From Dichomitus squalens LYAD-421 SS1 (taxonomy: Eukaryota; Basidiomycota; Agaricomycetes; Polyporales; Polyporaceae), in NCBI RefSeq assembly GCF_000275845.1, contig NW_006766893.1, forward strand, positions 1 to 64,000: 64,000 bases of DNA, given 5' to 3'. Made by a program: the position numbers and the translations under genes. Below the pieces are notes generated by a model. That model had not been told where the DNA came from and made no database searches. It saw only the letters and a program-made list of their open reading frames with translations. Below, one piece after another: positions 33,500 through 45,361 of the stretch. Numbering within the stretch: position 1 is the first letter of the stretch; the number at the start of each line of letters is the position of its first letter.

Positions 33500-36400
33500 A
33501 TGAGCTCTCTCGCTTTCCTTGTCACGGAGCTCCAGGTGCGTCGTATGTCGTTGTGCGCGTAGACCGACGCTAAGGCTGTGCCAGTCGCTCGCTAGTGAGA
33601 CTCGGAGAAAGCATCCCGATGTGCGCGAAGTGAGTCTCCGGTATTCACTGGCTCGGTTCAGCTCCCGCACGACAGGCATTCCGATGTTTTCGACTAGAAG
33701 AAAGTCGATGAATTCGCGAACACTTTACCACACATCGATGTTTATCTGGTCGAGAACATCGGGATGTTCGCAGTGCCTCTACCCGCCTACCATCAACTGG
33801 GCCTCACTCATTGGCATAGGCTGCAGAGAAGTCGTTGTCAATCCTTCGCTCTTCTCCGGAACAGGCTACCGCCACCCTAGCTTCCGGTACGTCCACGATT
33901 CACCCTTCTCTCAGCGCAGACTCTCAATACCCCACGTTCGTTCTTGCGACGACCGCCAGATGGCCCGCAATCTGACGACCTTCTGCGCCCCGTCTTTATG
34001 GGTTGCGCAACCAAAAACGCCAAGGTCGTCGCCATATCCCTGGGGTCCCTCCAACGCCTCATCGCGCTCAAGGCCGTACCACACTCCGCAGTCCCCCTAA
34101 TCATCACCACAATGGCGGACTGTATGAATCAGGGCGTCGACATTCAACTTCGGATCCTGCAAACGCTCCTCTCGCTCATCACAAACTTTCCAGCTGTACA
34201 TGGACAGCTGCTCGGCGATGTGAGTGCGCGCGCCGTCGTTCCTCGCATGAAGCTCATCCGGCTCGCGACGTGAGGCCCTCCTTCTTTGTTTCAGGTTGCA
34301 GGAGTCTCGTATTGCAGTCGTGTCCTCCACTGCGGCAGCTACATTGCGGCAGCTGGTGATGTTCGTGGTGGACAAGGTCGTCGACGAAGATCGTCGGGAT
34401 GAGCTGACAGAAGGCGCGAAGATCGAGGCCGTTCTTCCGAACGGCACATCGACAAAGCTGGGTCCCGCCGCACACGATGCGTACGCCGTCTTCGAGGATC
34501 TCTGTCTCCTCGCCAACTCTGAGCAACCACGGTTCTTGAAGCTCGACTCCCTACGCAAGACCTTTGCGCTCGAGCTGATCGAGAGCGTCTTGACGAATTA
34601 CCATGACCTGTTTCGCAAGGTGCGCCGTACGATACATCGCGTCAAACGAATGGTCGTAAACGTCTATCGTACAGCACACAGAACTACTATTGTTGCTGCA
34701 ACATCACCTATGCCCCCTCGTACACAAGTCGCTATCGGATCGGCCGAACTTCCCCTTGACGCTACGCTCGATCCGGGTGGTGTTCCTGTTGCTGAAGCAA
34801 TTCTCGTCGGAACTGAGGACAGAATCGGAGGTGTTCCTGATGCTTCTGATCAAGATTATCGGGGCAGACACGAGCGATGCTGACCCCTCTGAGGCCGCTC
34901 AAGGTCATACGCTCCGGCCACTGTGGATGCGCGTTCTCGCTATGGAGATCATGCGCGGGTGAGTCGAACGTGCACACAATGGTTCTCCTTCTCACCTCCA
35001 TCCCGTGCAGACTATGCAGTGATGCGGAACTCATGCGCAACGTCTGGGACCGCTACGATGCAGAGGAGGGCGGCTCCAAGGTCTTCACGTCGCTCATCAC
35101 GGCGCTGAAGAGACTGGTCACGGAGCGTCCGGCGCTGCTCGGTGTGGGCCAGCAGATGTTTGGTGTCGGCGTGTCCACGCATCCGGGATCGGGCGCCGAC
35201 GGTGCGTACGACGTCGGGGGCGTGGCTGGGATGGTCGCCAGTGCTGCAAGTGCCACCGTCACAGGGGTCGCGAACATGATGACGACCGAAGCGCGGTTGA
35301 GCGTCCAGGGCTCTGCGATGAAGCTGCAGTGGTGCGTGTCAAGGCGCGTGCACTCGTGCCTGTAACTGACTCATGTTGAGCAGCATCGATCAGCTCGACA
35401 AGGCAGACTCTCCGCCAATCCCGGAGTCTTACCTGTACCTCCTGGGCGTGCAGTGTCTTGTCTCGCTCTGCGAAGGCTTCGCTTCCTTCACGGCGCCCCT
35501 CTACAATGCTATCATGGTGCAGAAGCCCCGCACAGCTGGAGAGCCTGTCGTCCGTGCGCCTCCAGCGCTAAATCTCTCGACGCTACCGCAGGAGGAAGCG
35601 GCTACACACCAGCTGCGCACTGTGCACGATATGGTGGAGAGCGGGTGGCCTGCGCTTCTGGCGGCGCTCTCGTTCCTGATCTCTACCAACCTCTCGGACG
35701 AGCTGTTCGTCGACGTACTCGCCAGCTATCAAGCGTTGACGACCGTCTCGGGCATGCTGGGGCTGGCCACTCCGCGCGACGCGTTCTTCACGAGTCTCGC
35801 CCGGCTCGCCATTCCCACTCGCGTCGTGTCGAGCATCGACTCGTACATGCCCGGAGAGCCAAGTACGCCCCGTACCGCCGCCAGCGCCATCACGGAGACC
35901 TTCGGCCTTCCGGGAGCGAACACGCAACCGCCGGGGTTGTCAGAGCGTAACATGGCATGTCTGAAGGTCTTGGTGGCGAGCGCGCTGTTCCTGGCAGGGA
36001 GCCTGGGCGAAAGCTGGTTTGATATCCTGGAGGCATTGCAAAACGCGGACTACGTCCTCTCCGTGAGGGGCGCGCGGAACGCGAGCAGCAAGCGCAACAC
36101 CGTTGGTCCCGGGGCTGGAGCTCTTCCGCCGTCTCGCTCTGTTTCGGCAAGCACCCCCTCTTCGCCGCTCCCTCCCGTGGGCACCGCCGCTCAGCAACCA
36201 CGTCATCCGCTCCTGGCGGACCTCGACCCAGACAGCCTTCAACATGGTATACAGCGGCTGTTTGATGCGTCGAAAAATCTAGAGGATGGGGCGTTCTGCG
36301 ACTTCGTCAAGGCTCTGTGCAAGCTGAGCGCGGCCATGATCGGCATGCAGTCGGACACGCTAGACGTGGCATACGAGTCGACGGAGGAGCTGTCTGTAGG

Positions 36401-39400
36401 TTCCAGCTCGACCTTGTCTCCCACCGCGGAACCCGCGCATAGGAGGCGAGTGAGTGGGATCCACTTACCTCGCACGCTGGTAGGTCGCTGCATCACTCCA
36501 CGAACAATGCCGATGTCGTTGACACGACCTATGTAGCGCAGCGGAGACTTCGGAATCAGCAAGCTCGGTGGCGTGGCTATGCTGAACATCCATCGCCTTA
36601 TTTACAGATCTCCTGACATTGCCTGGGACCCCATAACTGGCCACCTGCTGTCCGTCGTGCGCCATCAGCATGCGCCCTCCACCATTCGAGTCCAGGCAGC
36701 GCGGGTCCTAGACGATATTCTCGTTGTCGTGCCACGCAATGTCACGACGTCTGGAGAGCTTCAGCCTGTAGTACAGCGACGGGTCTTAGACGTCCTCGCG
36801 CTACAGGTGGTGCCAGAGCCAACCGGGGCTGCGATCAACACGACGTCGATCGAGTTGCGACGTATGGGCCTTGAGACCCTGCACCAAATCTTGCAATCAT
36901 CTGGGCACACCCTAGTCGTTGGATGGGAGACGATCTTTGAGATGTTGAGCAGTGTGTGCAGGCCTGTCCCCGCTCCTCCGTCTGCGACTCCTGCGTCTTC
37001 GCCGTCTATCCAAGCGTTAGGCAAGAATCGACCCCCTCCCCTTGCGTATCTCAACGAGAAGAACTACACCTCTCTTGTCAAGATCGCGTTCCAGTCACTC
37101 ACACTCGTTTGTGATTCTCTGTCGTCGCTATCTCCCGAGCACCTCCGTCTGTGTATCAGCACGTTGGGCCAGTTCGGCCGACAAGCGGACACCAATATCG
37201 CATTGACGGCAGCAGAGAGTCTACTGTGGGGCGTATCCGATTCCATTCAGGCCAAACGCAGGGATGAAGACAAGGAGCCCGAGTACAATGCACTCTGGAT
37301 GTTCCTCCTTCTGGAGGTGCTCGGGCTCTGTACGGACGCACGACCGGAGGTCCGCGTTGGGGCCATTCAGACGCTCTTCCGGACCTTGCAGCTCTATGGC
37401 GCAACCTTGAGTCTCGAGACCTGGAACGAGTGCATCTGGAAGGTCACGTTCCCTCTCCTAGATTCTATCACGGCTTCCATACGGCGGAGTTCATCTGAAG
37501 ACGCCGTCCCCGCAGAAGAATCAGCCGCACCTGCCACCCCAGCGCCCGATCTACAATGGGATGAGTCCAAGATACTTGCGCTGCAGTCCATCGGGTCTAT
37601 ATTTCAAGACTTTCTGCCTAGCAAGATCATGCGACTGGAGTCGTTCACCAAAGCGTGGAGCGTCTTCGTCGAGCACATACAGGACTCGTGGATGAACGAC
37701 AATCGCTCGATCACCGCTCCAGCTTTGCGTTGCATGGAGAAGGCGATCAAGGCCCTTTCGACAGTCGAGGACCTCAAAACGCGCGCCATGGAAGCTCTCG
37801 ATGTTGCATGGCGTGCATGTGACGTGATGGGGAACGTTGTTGCTGACTGGAATGCATCGTCCCCTGCAGCGAAGTCAGAATCGTCGGCGATGTCAATGAC
37901 CAAGCCGTTGACGCAGGAGAGTCTGATGGCGTATGTGGACGTCATAAGATGCACGCGAAGCATGGGCAGAGGTCTTGAAGATTGCGAATGGCCTCTCGAG
38001 CGTTTGTCACGTTTCATGACCATCTTGAAAGGTTCGTTCGGTCAATAACTCATTTTATTGAGACTCACCTTTATCCTCAGGCGTCTTGACGTATCCAAAT
38101 TCTCATGACTTCAGGCCAGACATCGACGCTTTAAGCCCTGTCCAGGTAGGTCTTTCCAAATAAAAGACAAGTATTGTTACTGAATAACTTCCGGCAAAAG
38201 GCTGTCGTAATGGAAGCGGTAGACAGCATAGAGCTGACTGCGCATGGCGTTATCTCTCTCGTCCTTCGTGACCTCTCGGAATACGCCACCCTTCCCTTCG
38301 TTGCAGCGTTCGATGCCCAGACCGCGCCCCACAACGTATCTGGATCCGTAACCAAGCTTCCTCGGACTGCCGTGAACCGCGTGACCTACATTGCATTATC
38401 AAAGAAGACGATGCCCCTTCTTGTCGACCTCTTCCTTAGGTTCAAGGGTGACGCCGCCATCTACGCCGATGGTACCGTCGAGGCCTTATTCGCCGTAGGT
38501 CGCTGATCGCCCCTTCTCCCTCGAGACGTCGCTCAACGAAGCGTCTCTTCCAGGCATACTCGATCCCTATTAAGCTGAAGTATGAATGTCCTGCCCCGTC
38601 GAAGTTCGGCAAGGATCAGCCGCTGTGGAAGACTGCGACCACAAGTTTCTTACGTGTCGTCAAGGAGTGTGGTGCTCAGATCAGGTTATTACATGACGGT
38701 GAGTATAAGACGGCCACTGCAGCATACGCACCATTAAGTGAGATATCACATCAGCTATCCCGGCTGACCGAATAGAAGGCATCTGGCGACAGGTCGTCGA
38801 TACTTTCCGGGGTGGCATTCTTGCAGACTGGTGAGTACAATGTTGGCGGTCATGCTACGGCTATGTTGATATGCAAATCATAGCTCCGCTATCGAGCTCC
38901 TCCCTCTCGAGCTTCAAGAAGCCGAGGAAAATTTCGATCTAGCACTGGTCGCCTCCCTCGAGATCGATGTGGTCCCATATCTCGGCGAAAGTTCCGTCCC
39001 GGATTACATCGTCTCACAACTGGCCCGTGTCCTACAACAAGGAAGCCGTCTACGGTCTGCTGACGACGAATTGCCGCCCTCTCCGTCTTCCCTGCCAGAT
39101 GTTCCCGTACCCCGCGTAGCGGATAAGTCGAGTATGAACCAACCATCCCAGGACTTTTCCAAGGGAAACAAGTTTGGCGACGGGTACATTGGCATTGGTT
39201 CCACATCTACAGGACCCTTCTTACCACGGGAGCGCTTTTCATATTGGTGCTTTGACTTGTTATTCCTGATATGCTCAGATACTTCGCAAGGTAAGTGCTT
39301 AGCGGTCACCTGTGTCAATCTTGATCGTTGACGGCAACCGGTCTCAGACCAGATACCGTCGAGGAAGAGAGTAGCGGCCCTGAGCTTACCGTCTCTGCTT

Positions 39401-39983
39401 GAACGGTGCCGAATGACTCTCGTTGAGTATGTCGCAGATGAGTCACTGCGAGGCAACTTGCCTTTCCCAAGGTTCGCACAAACATCGCTGTCTAAGTGTT
39501 CTCGTACTCATTTCAATGCCCAGAATTCGAGAAGAAGAGCTCCTATATGTCTTGAGGAAATTACTGGCCCTGCAACTTTGGCCCGGCACGCTGTGGGCTG
39601 CCTTGTCCGATGCACCGTCGCAATACTGTATTAAGCAACCAGGTTCGCCATTGTCACGGCGCGTTCTTCGCACATGGCACTGATCACTAGCGTTAGGCGT
39701 AGACTCGTCAGTTCCCCCCTCCACGCTCATTGCTGATGCCATCAAGCGCTCCACGAAAGCGCATTTGTTTCACTTCTACCCTATCCTGTGCGAGATCGTG
39801 GCTATCCCTCGCAAAACCCCGACGGCATGGATCACCATGGTGACTCGCTCTATGTCAGACGCCGCCCAGCCGAAGTCGATGGACGAACATCCGACGACTA
39901 GCACCGCCGTGGAGGTAGATGCAAGAACGTTGGTAAAAGACTGCTTGAAGGAAATTGGGAGGGAGCTCGGAGTAGGCCGCTAG
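33500..39983 (+). CDS. mon2: MON2, Arf-GEF-related Golgi/endosome trafficking protein
   Basis: About 17 exons give roughly 1800 residues. The N terminus is the DCB region: MSSLAFLVTELQ, SLASETRRKHPDVREAAEKS, then DGPQSDDLLRPVFMGCATKN and ISLGSLQRLIALKAV. The HUS-like block follows (HDAYAVFEDLCLLANSEQPR FLKLDSLRKTFALELIESVL, LRSIRVVFLLLKQFSSELRT), then long HEAT-like helical stretches (WMFLLLEVLGLCTDARPEVR VGAIQTLFRTLQLYG), ending VKDCLKEIGRELGVGR. MON2/Ysl2 resembles large Arf-GEFs but lacks the Sec7 catalytic domain; no Sec7 motif is visible here either. It acts with Dop1 and the flippase Neo1 at trans-Golgi and endosomes. The third exon follows a 192-nt intron. Confidence 0.93.
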
Positions 39984-40138
39984 CCTGTGCATAACTTGGT
40001 CTCTGCCGCTGCCCATCATCATGTTACAGCCCATCGCAAATCATATGCTGTATATTCTCGTAATAGTTTCGTCTCGTAATAGTTTCGTAATAAATGGCTG
40101 CTTATACCGTCCGATGAATCGTTTCGCCTGACCCTCGA

Positions 40139-40708
40139 TCAATGGGGCGGGCCAGGAATAGCGGGTACTGGTTCTTCGAGATCCTCTTTCGTCGCACCCA
40201 TCACATTCAGCAGAATATCCTTCTTGAACAGACGCGCCGTCTGTATCGCCGTCGGGGTGCCGCTTCGTGGGTCTGCGCCACTCTCGTATAGGATACGAAC
40301 GACGTCGTCGTACCCCTTAAAGACGGCACCAGCAAGAGGCGATTGCCCTTGGTCATTGACACGATTTGCATCCGCTCCTTTTTTGATGAGTTCTTTGACA
40401 AGATTGGCATGACCATTGTAGGCCGCAAGCATGAGGAGGGTGTTTCCTAGGCCATTAACGGTTAGGTGACCATATTACGTAGAGGTGGTTAGGATCAGAC
40501 ACACCCTTATCATTGGTTAGATTTGGAGGGAGCCCCGCGTCCACAGCCTGCAACAGTAGCTCTGCATTATTGTCGCGGGCCGCGTCAAACATGCGATGTG
40601 CGAAGTCAAGGGTCTCCGGAGGTATACTCTGCACTGTGGGTAAGTTCTTGTCCGCCTACGACAACAGCAGCCGAAGGTCAGCGACGTCCTCAAACCCCTA
40701 TCGCTCAT
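40139..40708 (-). CDS. Ankyrin-repeat protein
   Basis: The last two exons are clear: 40655-40505 (IPPETLDFAHRMFDAARDNN, AELLLQAVDAGLPPNLTNDK) and 40446-40139 (GNTLLMLAAYNGHANLVKEL, GADANRVNDQGQSPLAGAVF, GYDDVVRILYESGADPRSGT, ending EPVPAIPGPPH). They form about three ankyrin repeats, a protein-binding fold. The first exon is uncertain: an ATG at 40708 (MSDR...) lies just upstream, but the only nearby donor leaves the wrong phase. Translation could instead start at the internal Met at 40592. The gene is convergent with MON2, 155 bp apart. The partner and role are unknown. Confidence 0.75.
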
Positions 40709-41046
40709 GACACAGATGTCACCGAAGATGTACGCACCATCGCGTTTGGCCTGGGGAGATCCTTTGATCGATTCTTGCGGAAGGGGACGCTCGCTTCACC
40801 GAGGGAAGAGCGAAGTGCTGAGCATGCTTAAAGCCGCCGAAGTGTCAGTTGACCTGCGGTCTCGCTCAGCAGCTCGTGACCTGACAGGGAATCGGTCCTT
40901 CTGGAAGCTCGATGTATGTCCGCCGCATTCAAACCGGGAGTAGATTGCAACTACGCGATAGCGAAGGTGTTCCTACACTCCTGACGAAGGCGATATCGCA
41001 TAAAAGTCCCTGTGGTCTATCTACCGTCCACATTAGGCCTGCGATC

Positions 41047-44000
41047 TCAACCTTTGGTCGGGGTATCCTCCACCATGACGGTACCCCTAGCGATAGCCTG
41101 TCGCGGAGGTGTAATGACATCTCCAAATCCTCCGAGGTCACCTGGACTGCTGCTCTCGAGCGGCCCATCATCTTCCGGTTGGCTCCACGGCTGGGAGTTG
41201 GACGGGCCAAGGTGGAGGGTCCCAGGACTGCTGCTCAGGTTCCAGTCGTCCCCTTCGTTCTCGACCTCTTCTAGAATTTGTGCCCTTATTGGATGCCGAC
41301 GGGCCTTCGTGGGAGTAACAACGGCATCTCGCTCTTCATCCTCCTCGCTATCATCGCTGAAGTGGGCACGGCTAATTGCGACCTGGGATGGCTGCGAATG
41401 CGCCGGCGGTATCGGCGCCTCCGCGAAAAGTGAGGGGAGTCGTGACTGAAACTGGGATTGAGTCTGTGATTTGTGGGACTGTAATCTCGACAAAGTTTCG
41501 CGCGGTTTGCTCGGAGTAGCTGCGACAAGCACGCTTCCCATGGGACGGGAGCTCTTCTCTGCGTTGATCGCGTTCTGGACGCCTCCAGCAACAGACTGCT
41601 GACTCTGCGTCCGCGATAGAGATGAACCGGGCACGGTTTCTGAACGCTCGGCTACCTTCTGCTTCGCGCGAGCTTTCCCAAATTTTGTCGTCATAGTCAC
41701 CTCGTAAACTGTCGTGCGCTTGCGAAGCCCATTCGGTCCAATACTCAGCGAGCGGGATCGCTCGCGCTTCTCCTGCTCGAGTGAGAGCGACAGGGAATTC
41801 GAGCGCGAGCGCGTGCGAAGCTCTACCCCTTTGTCCTTGCCTTGTGTCTTTATGGTCGATGTGGTAGAGGAGACGGAAGCGGACGTGTGCGCGAAAGACT
41901 TCAGGCGCTTCGTAGAGGGTTTGGGTGAGATTGGTGGTGAGAGGCCGAGCGAGTCGGTGTCTGAGTTGCCGAGATCGGGGAAGAGCTTCGAGTGAAATAG
42001 AGAACAAAGATCAGGAAGCTTCTCCTTGAACCTGCAGTCCAAAGACGTCAATACAGCCTTCATGACATGACGAATAATAGGAACGAACAACGGTTCCACG
42101 ACATCCTCGCAAAAGACCTGCATCCAGTCTCTGTCGTCCGTTTGCTGTCCCTTTCCCTTGTCTGCAGCTGAGCCAGACATATGTCTGCCACGGTTTAGCG
42201 AGCTATCCACGGAGTGCATGAGCTGCCACATGGCAAGCTTGTCCATGTAGCTCTCCAAGCGTTCTTCGAGCGACTGTGGTGGAGGGTCTAGTGCTCGGCC
42301 TGTCCCACGATCTTTGTGTTTACGCTTTTTTGACTTGGTCGGCGAAAGAGAGGGTGGCAGCGGAAGCGAATCGGCAATGGCCGCCTGCGCGCTCTTGGTA
42401 TATGGAGCAGCGTGATCTCCTGGGAGGGAGATGAGCAGAAAGTGCAGCAGCATCTGTATCTGAACCCTGACAGATGCGCAGGCGCAGAAACGAAATGTGT
42501 GAGAGCGTGCCCGTGGAGCATCCGACAATACAAGTGGACGACCTACTCTCTCCGCTCGTACTTCTCAAGCCAAGCGGCCTTGAGTCGCTCATGAGCCTCG
42601 TACTCGACTTGCCCTTCCGGTAGCCGCTCCTCTTCGGCATTCTTGTCCTTTTGGTATGCGTACCACATATACTCCTCCTCGGAGTCTGCCGGCTCGTTCT
42701 CCTCGGCGATGAGATCTGGAATTCGGGTGTGATATTTCTGGGAGGCGGCACGGGACGTCAACAAAATGGCCCTGAGAAGATCGTGTAGCGGATGCCCGGC
42801 AGACTCCTGTGAGGTGGTTGCCGAGGGTTGTGATGTGCACGTCACGCGCAGCAATGCGGGTATGAGAAATTGCAGCGGCATGATTGACTGGGGGATAGGG
42901 TGGTCAGCGGTCGAACCTCACTCTAATAGACCACATTGTCATGAAAACAACAGAAACCGAGGCAAAATGGGCAAACAAGACGAGGCGGAAATAGGATAGG
43001 GTGATGACACATGCTCCGCAATGGCGCTGACGAAGGTCGATGGGCTTATGGAACATAAGCACAGCTTGTCCAACGTCGACCACAGTCTGTACGTATCCGC
43101 CGGATGCATGCGGGTGTGCGCATAGAGTCCGATGCGCGCTGTAGCTCTGATGACACTGCTGCGATCCGCGACTTTCACCTTCAGCATGGTGTATAAACAC
43201 GAACTTTCACTTCCAAATGACGAAGGAGGCAGTTCGAGTGGCTGGAAGACCGGACCACCAAGGAAAGCTAAGAAGCAGGTCTCGCGCCCAGAACTCCACG
43301 CTGGAAAGGACGCTCCCGGAAAAGCATAGTCTGTCGCCACGGCGCGCTCAAGGCGCCGATTGAAACAGCTCTACGCTCCGGAAATCCGTGAATCTTGCCG
43401 TAGCGCGAGGCTCAAATGCGGCTGAGAAGTACCAAGACGTTCAGAGCACCCGCAGAGCCAATGCTCAGCATTGCGGAAGTCGGAAGGAGGCGATGTAAGA
43501 TAAGCCATCTGCTGTTCATAGATAGATCCCGGTGCAGTTGCTCATGCTCATGCTCTTCACGACATACTGTGACGAAGGATGGTTCTTCGGCCTGGATAAC
43601 GGGAACTTCGGGCTTCCCTGACACGGACGCAGCACCGGCGTTATCGTGTGCTATATCGCTGCCAGTGAAGCCCTTCACAGTCTTGGCTGGCTTGGGCCAA
43701 CTGTCGCTGCTCCGGGCCCCCCAAGGTCTCTGCGAGTATGTCGATACTGACAATACACGTGCCCCCCATTGAGCAAGACTCATACAGGAGTGAAGAATGG
43801 AAGAGTTACACGCCTTGCCTACTTCCGAATGGTGCCCTGCCTGCAATAGGCATCCTTTGACAGTTTCTATGCCTCTTCTGACCCAGATTGGCCATATGCG
43901 TCGCCCTGATACTATCAGACGTCACCCTGCCCGACGACCATGATCCTACGGTGTACCGGACCAAGCCTCATGGGGGCAGGGTACTGAATTGCATTGCCCT

Positions 44001-45209
44001 ATGAGCTCACCTACCGCCCAGCAAGCTAAATCTGCTGAATACGGTAGTTTCCATAGCCGGGTTTCTTCTGACGCAAATCAACATCTCCGCCGACGAGGGA
44101 TGCGCAGGCCCGCATTATTGTGTCCGCAACAGTATTAAGGGGTAGATGCGAGGTGTCATAGAGCTTTTCCTCATCAAGCAACTCTGCTCCAGGCAGTGTG
44201 TACTAGAGCGACCGATGCAACGAGGCAGAAAGAGCAACGGTGCCCGTTCCACCACGAGGACTCTGCATGCAGGGACGCGATGCGCAGAGACGAGGCACAG
44301 CTGCACGAAACGTGGGTAGCCGTGGAGCCGCATCGATTATCCGAATATGAGCGATTTACGTCGATCAGCCGGGTCGGGGCCGGCCAAAAGCAGCCCACCG
44401 TTCCAGGAAATGCTGTGAGAAACAGAACAGAACTAAAAGTCAAAGCTTAGGGCTCGTCGGCAAATATGCTCATGGTGCAAACTAGCCGAGCAAAAGTGCT
44501 GCATACTGCGGACAGCCGACACGGCTACAAAGGCAAGATGAACTTAAGCTATTCGGCGATTGAGAGCTTGACGGATCAACTTAGTGTTCTTGATACCGAG
44601 GTCTCGACAGTGAACTGTGCATGTACACATCATCGTTGGCCGCCGAGAGCCGACGCACTTTGGAGCGAATCAACCAGAAGAATCTTTCAGAAGCACTCAG
44701 CAGCGTCGAAATACTCAGGGAACGTGGCGGAAACAATTGCAGGGAGTGCACTCCGGGAGATCCGAGACAAGGAGGTTGAGTGTAGAGAGAGCTATATCCG
44801 AACTATGGACAGACCACAGTCGGGCGGCAGTTTTACGTACATGGGGTGCATGTCAGGCCTGCCCTACATGCACACCACGTCGTGCTTGCTTTGCACTGCA
44901 CATGCCCAGAGCGCAGCGGATGGGACTAGCCCTGGTGAACTCAGACTTCATTTATACTCCGCCGTAGGTCGTGACAGCGAAGGTAGCTCCGGAGATGCGA
45001 TAAAATCGGACAGCGTAACGGAGAACTGTTGGTCTTACCTGCGGTAACCATAGAAATTGGAGATATATGCGGCAGACGTACTCTTCCGGCGTCTCGGCGG
45101 CCTCGTCGGGATACGGGAGTTCTTTGTTGAGATTGCGTTCTTGAGTGGCTAGCCATCTCACCACAGGATTAGTTGGTACTGAGTAGCGCAGGTTTGCAAC
45201 AGAGACCAT
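41047..45209 (-). CDS. sld3: SLD3-like DNA replication initiation protein
   Basis: Three exons (45209-45039, 42887-42547, 42466-41047) splice in phase to 643 residues. The first two form the ordered region: ERNLNKELPYPDEAAETPEE, YVCRIYLQFLWLPQ, then SIMPLQFLIPALLRV, LLRAILLTSRAASQKYHTRI PDLI, and YEAHERLKAAWLEKYERREV QIQMLLHFLLISLP, the pattern of the Sld3 central domain (PF08639) that binds Cdc45. The rest is disordered with many S/T-P sites, as expected of a CDK target that docks Dpb11; the CDK role is known for yeast Sld3. Intron 1 is 2151 nt, far longer than any other here. MCB-like sites lie upstream. Confidence 0.8.
42888..45038 (-). other. Giant intron 1 of SLD3 (2151 nt)
   Basis: The donor is GTAAGA (just after LPQ) and the acceptor CCCCCAG (just before SIMPLQF). 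The intron contains several frames of 110-195 codons on both strands with no family resemblance and no terminal repeats I could find. It may be an old insertion or may hide an unrecognised gene. Confidence 0.65.
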
Positions 45210-45284
45210 AGTACGCAGGATCGCAGGATGGTGGTTAAGCGGAGAAAGGGAGATGGTGGAAAAGGGACAAGCAGGGATTGTATC

Positions 45285-45361
45285 GACGCGTCGGACGCGT
45301 CGATAGCGCCTGTGACACGCGCGCACATCACGTGGATGTTTTGTATCGGTTTGTGACGCGT
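45285..45361 (-). promoter_or_regulatory. Three MluI cell-cycle boxes (ACGCGT) upstream of SLD3
   Basis: ACGCGT occurs at 45286-45291, 45295-45300 and 45356-45361. The first two form a near-perfect 23-bp palindrome (ATCGACGCGTC-G-GACGCGTCGAT). They lie 77-152 bp upstream of the SLD3 start. MCB sites bind the G1/S factor MBF (Swi6 with an Mbp1-like partner) in fungi and are typical of replication genes; binding here is inferred. Confidence 0.7.

Noticed and set aside
42939..43847. Two minus-strand frames (about 133 and 144 codons) as extra exons of SLD3
   Set aside because: One lacks an ATG start and neither resembles Sld3. The conserved protein is continuous when the whole region is spliced out.
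44466..45047. A 193-codon plus-strand frame as a gene nested in the SLD3 intron
   Set aside because: No family resemblance, and it overlaps the clear SLD3 exon 1 end. Composition is not distinctive.
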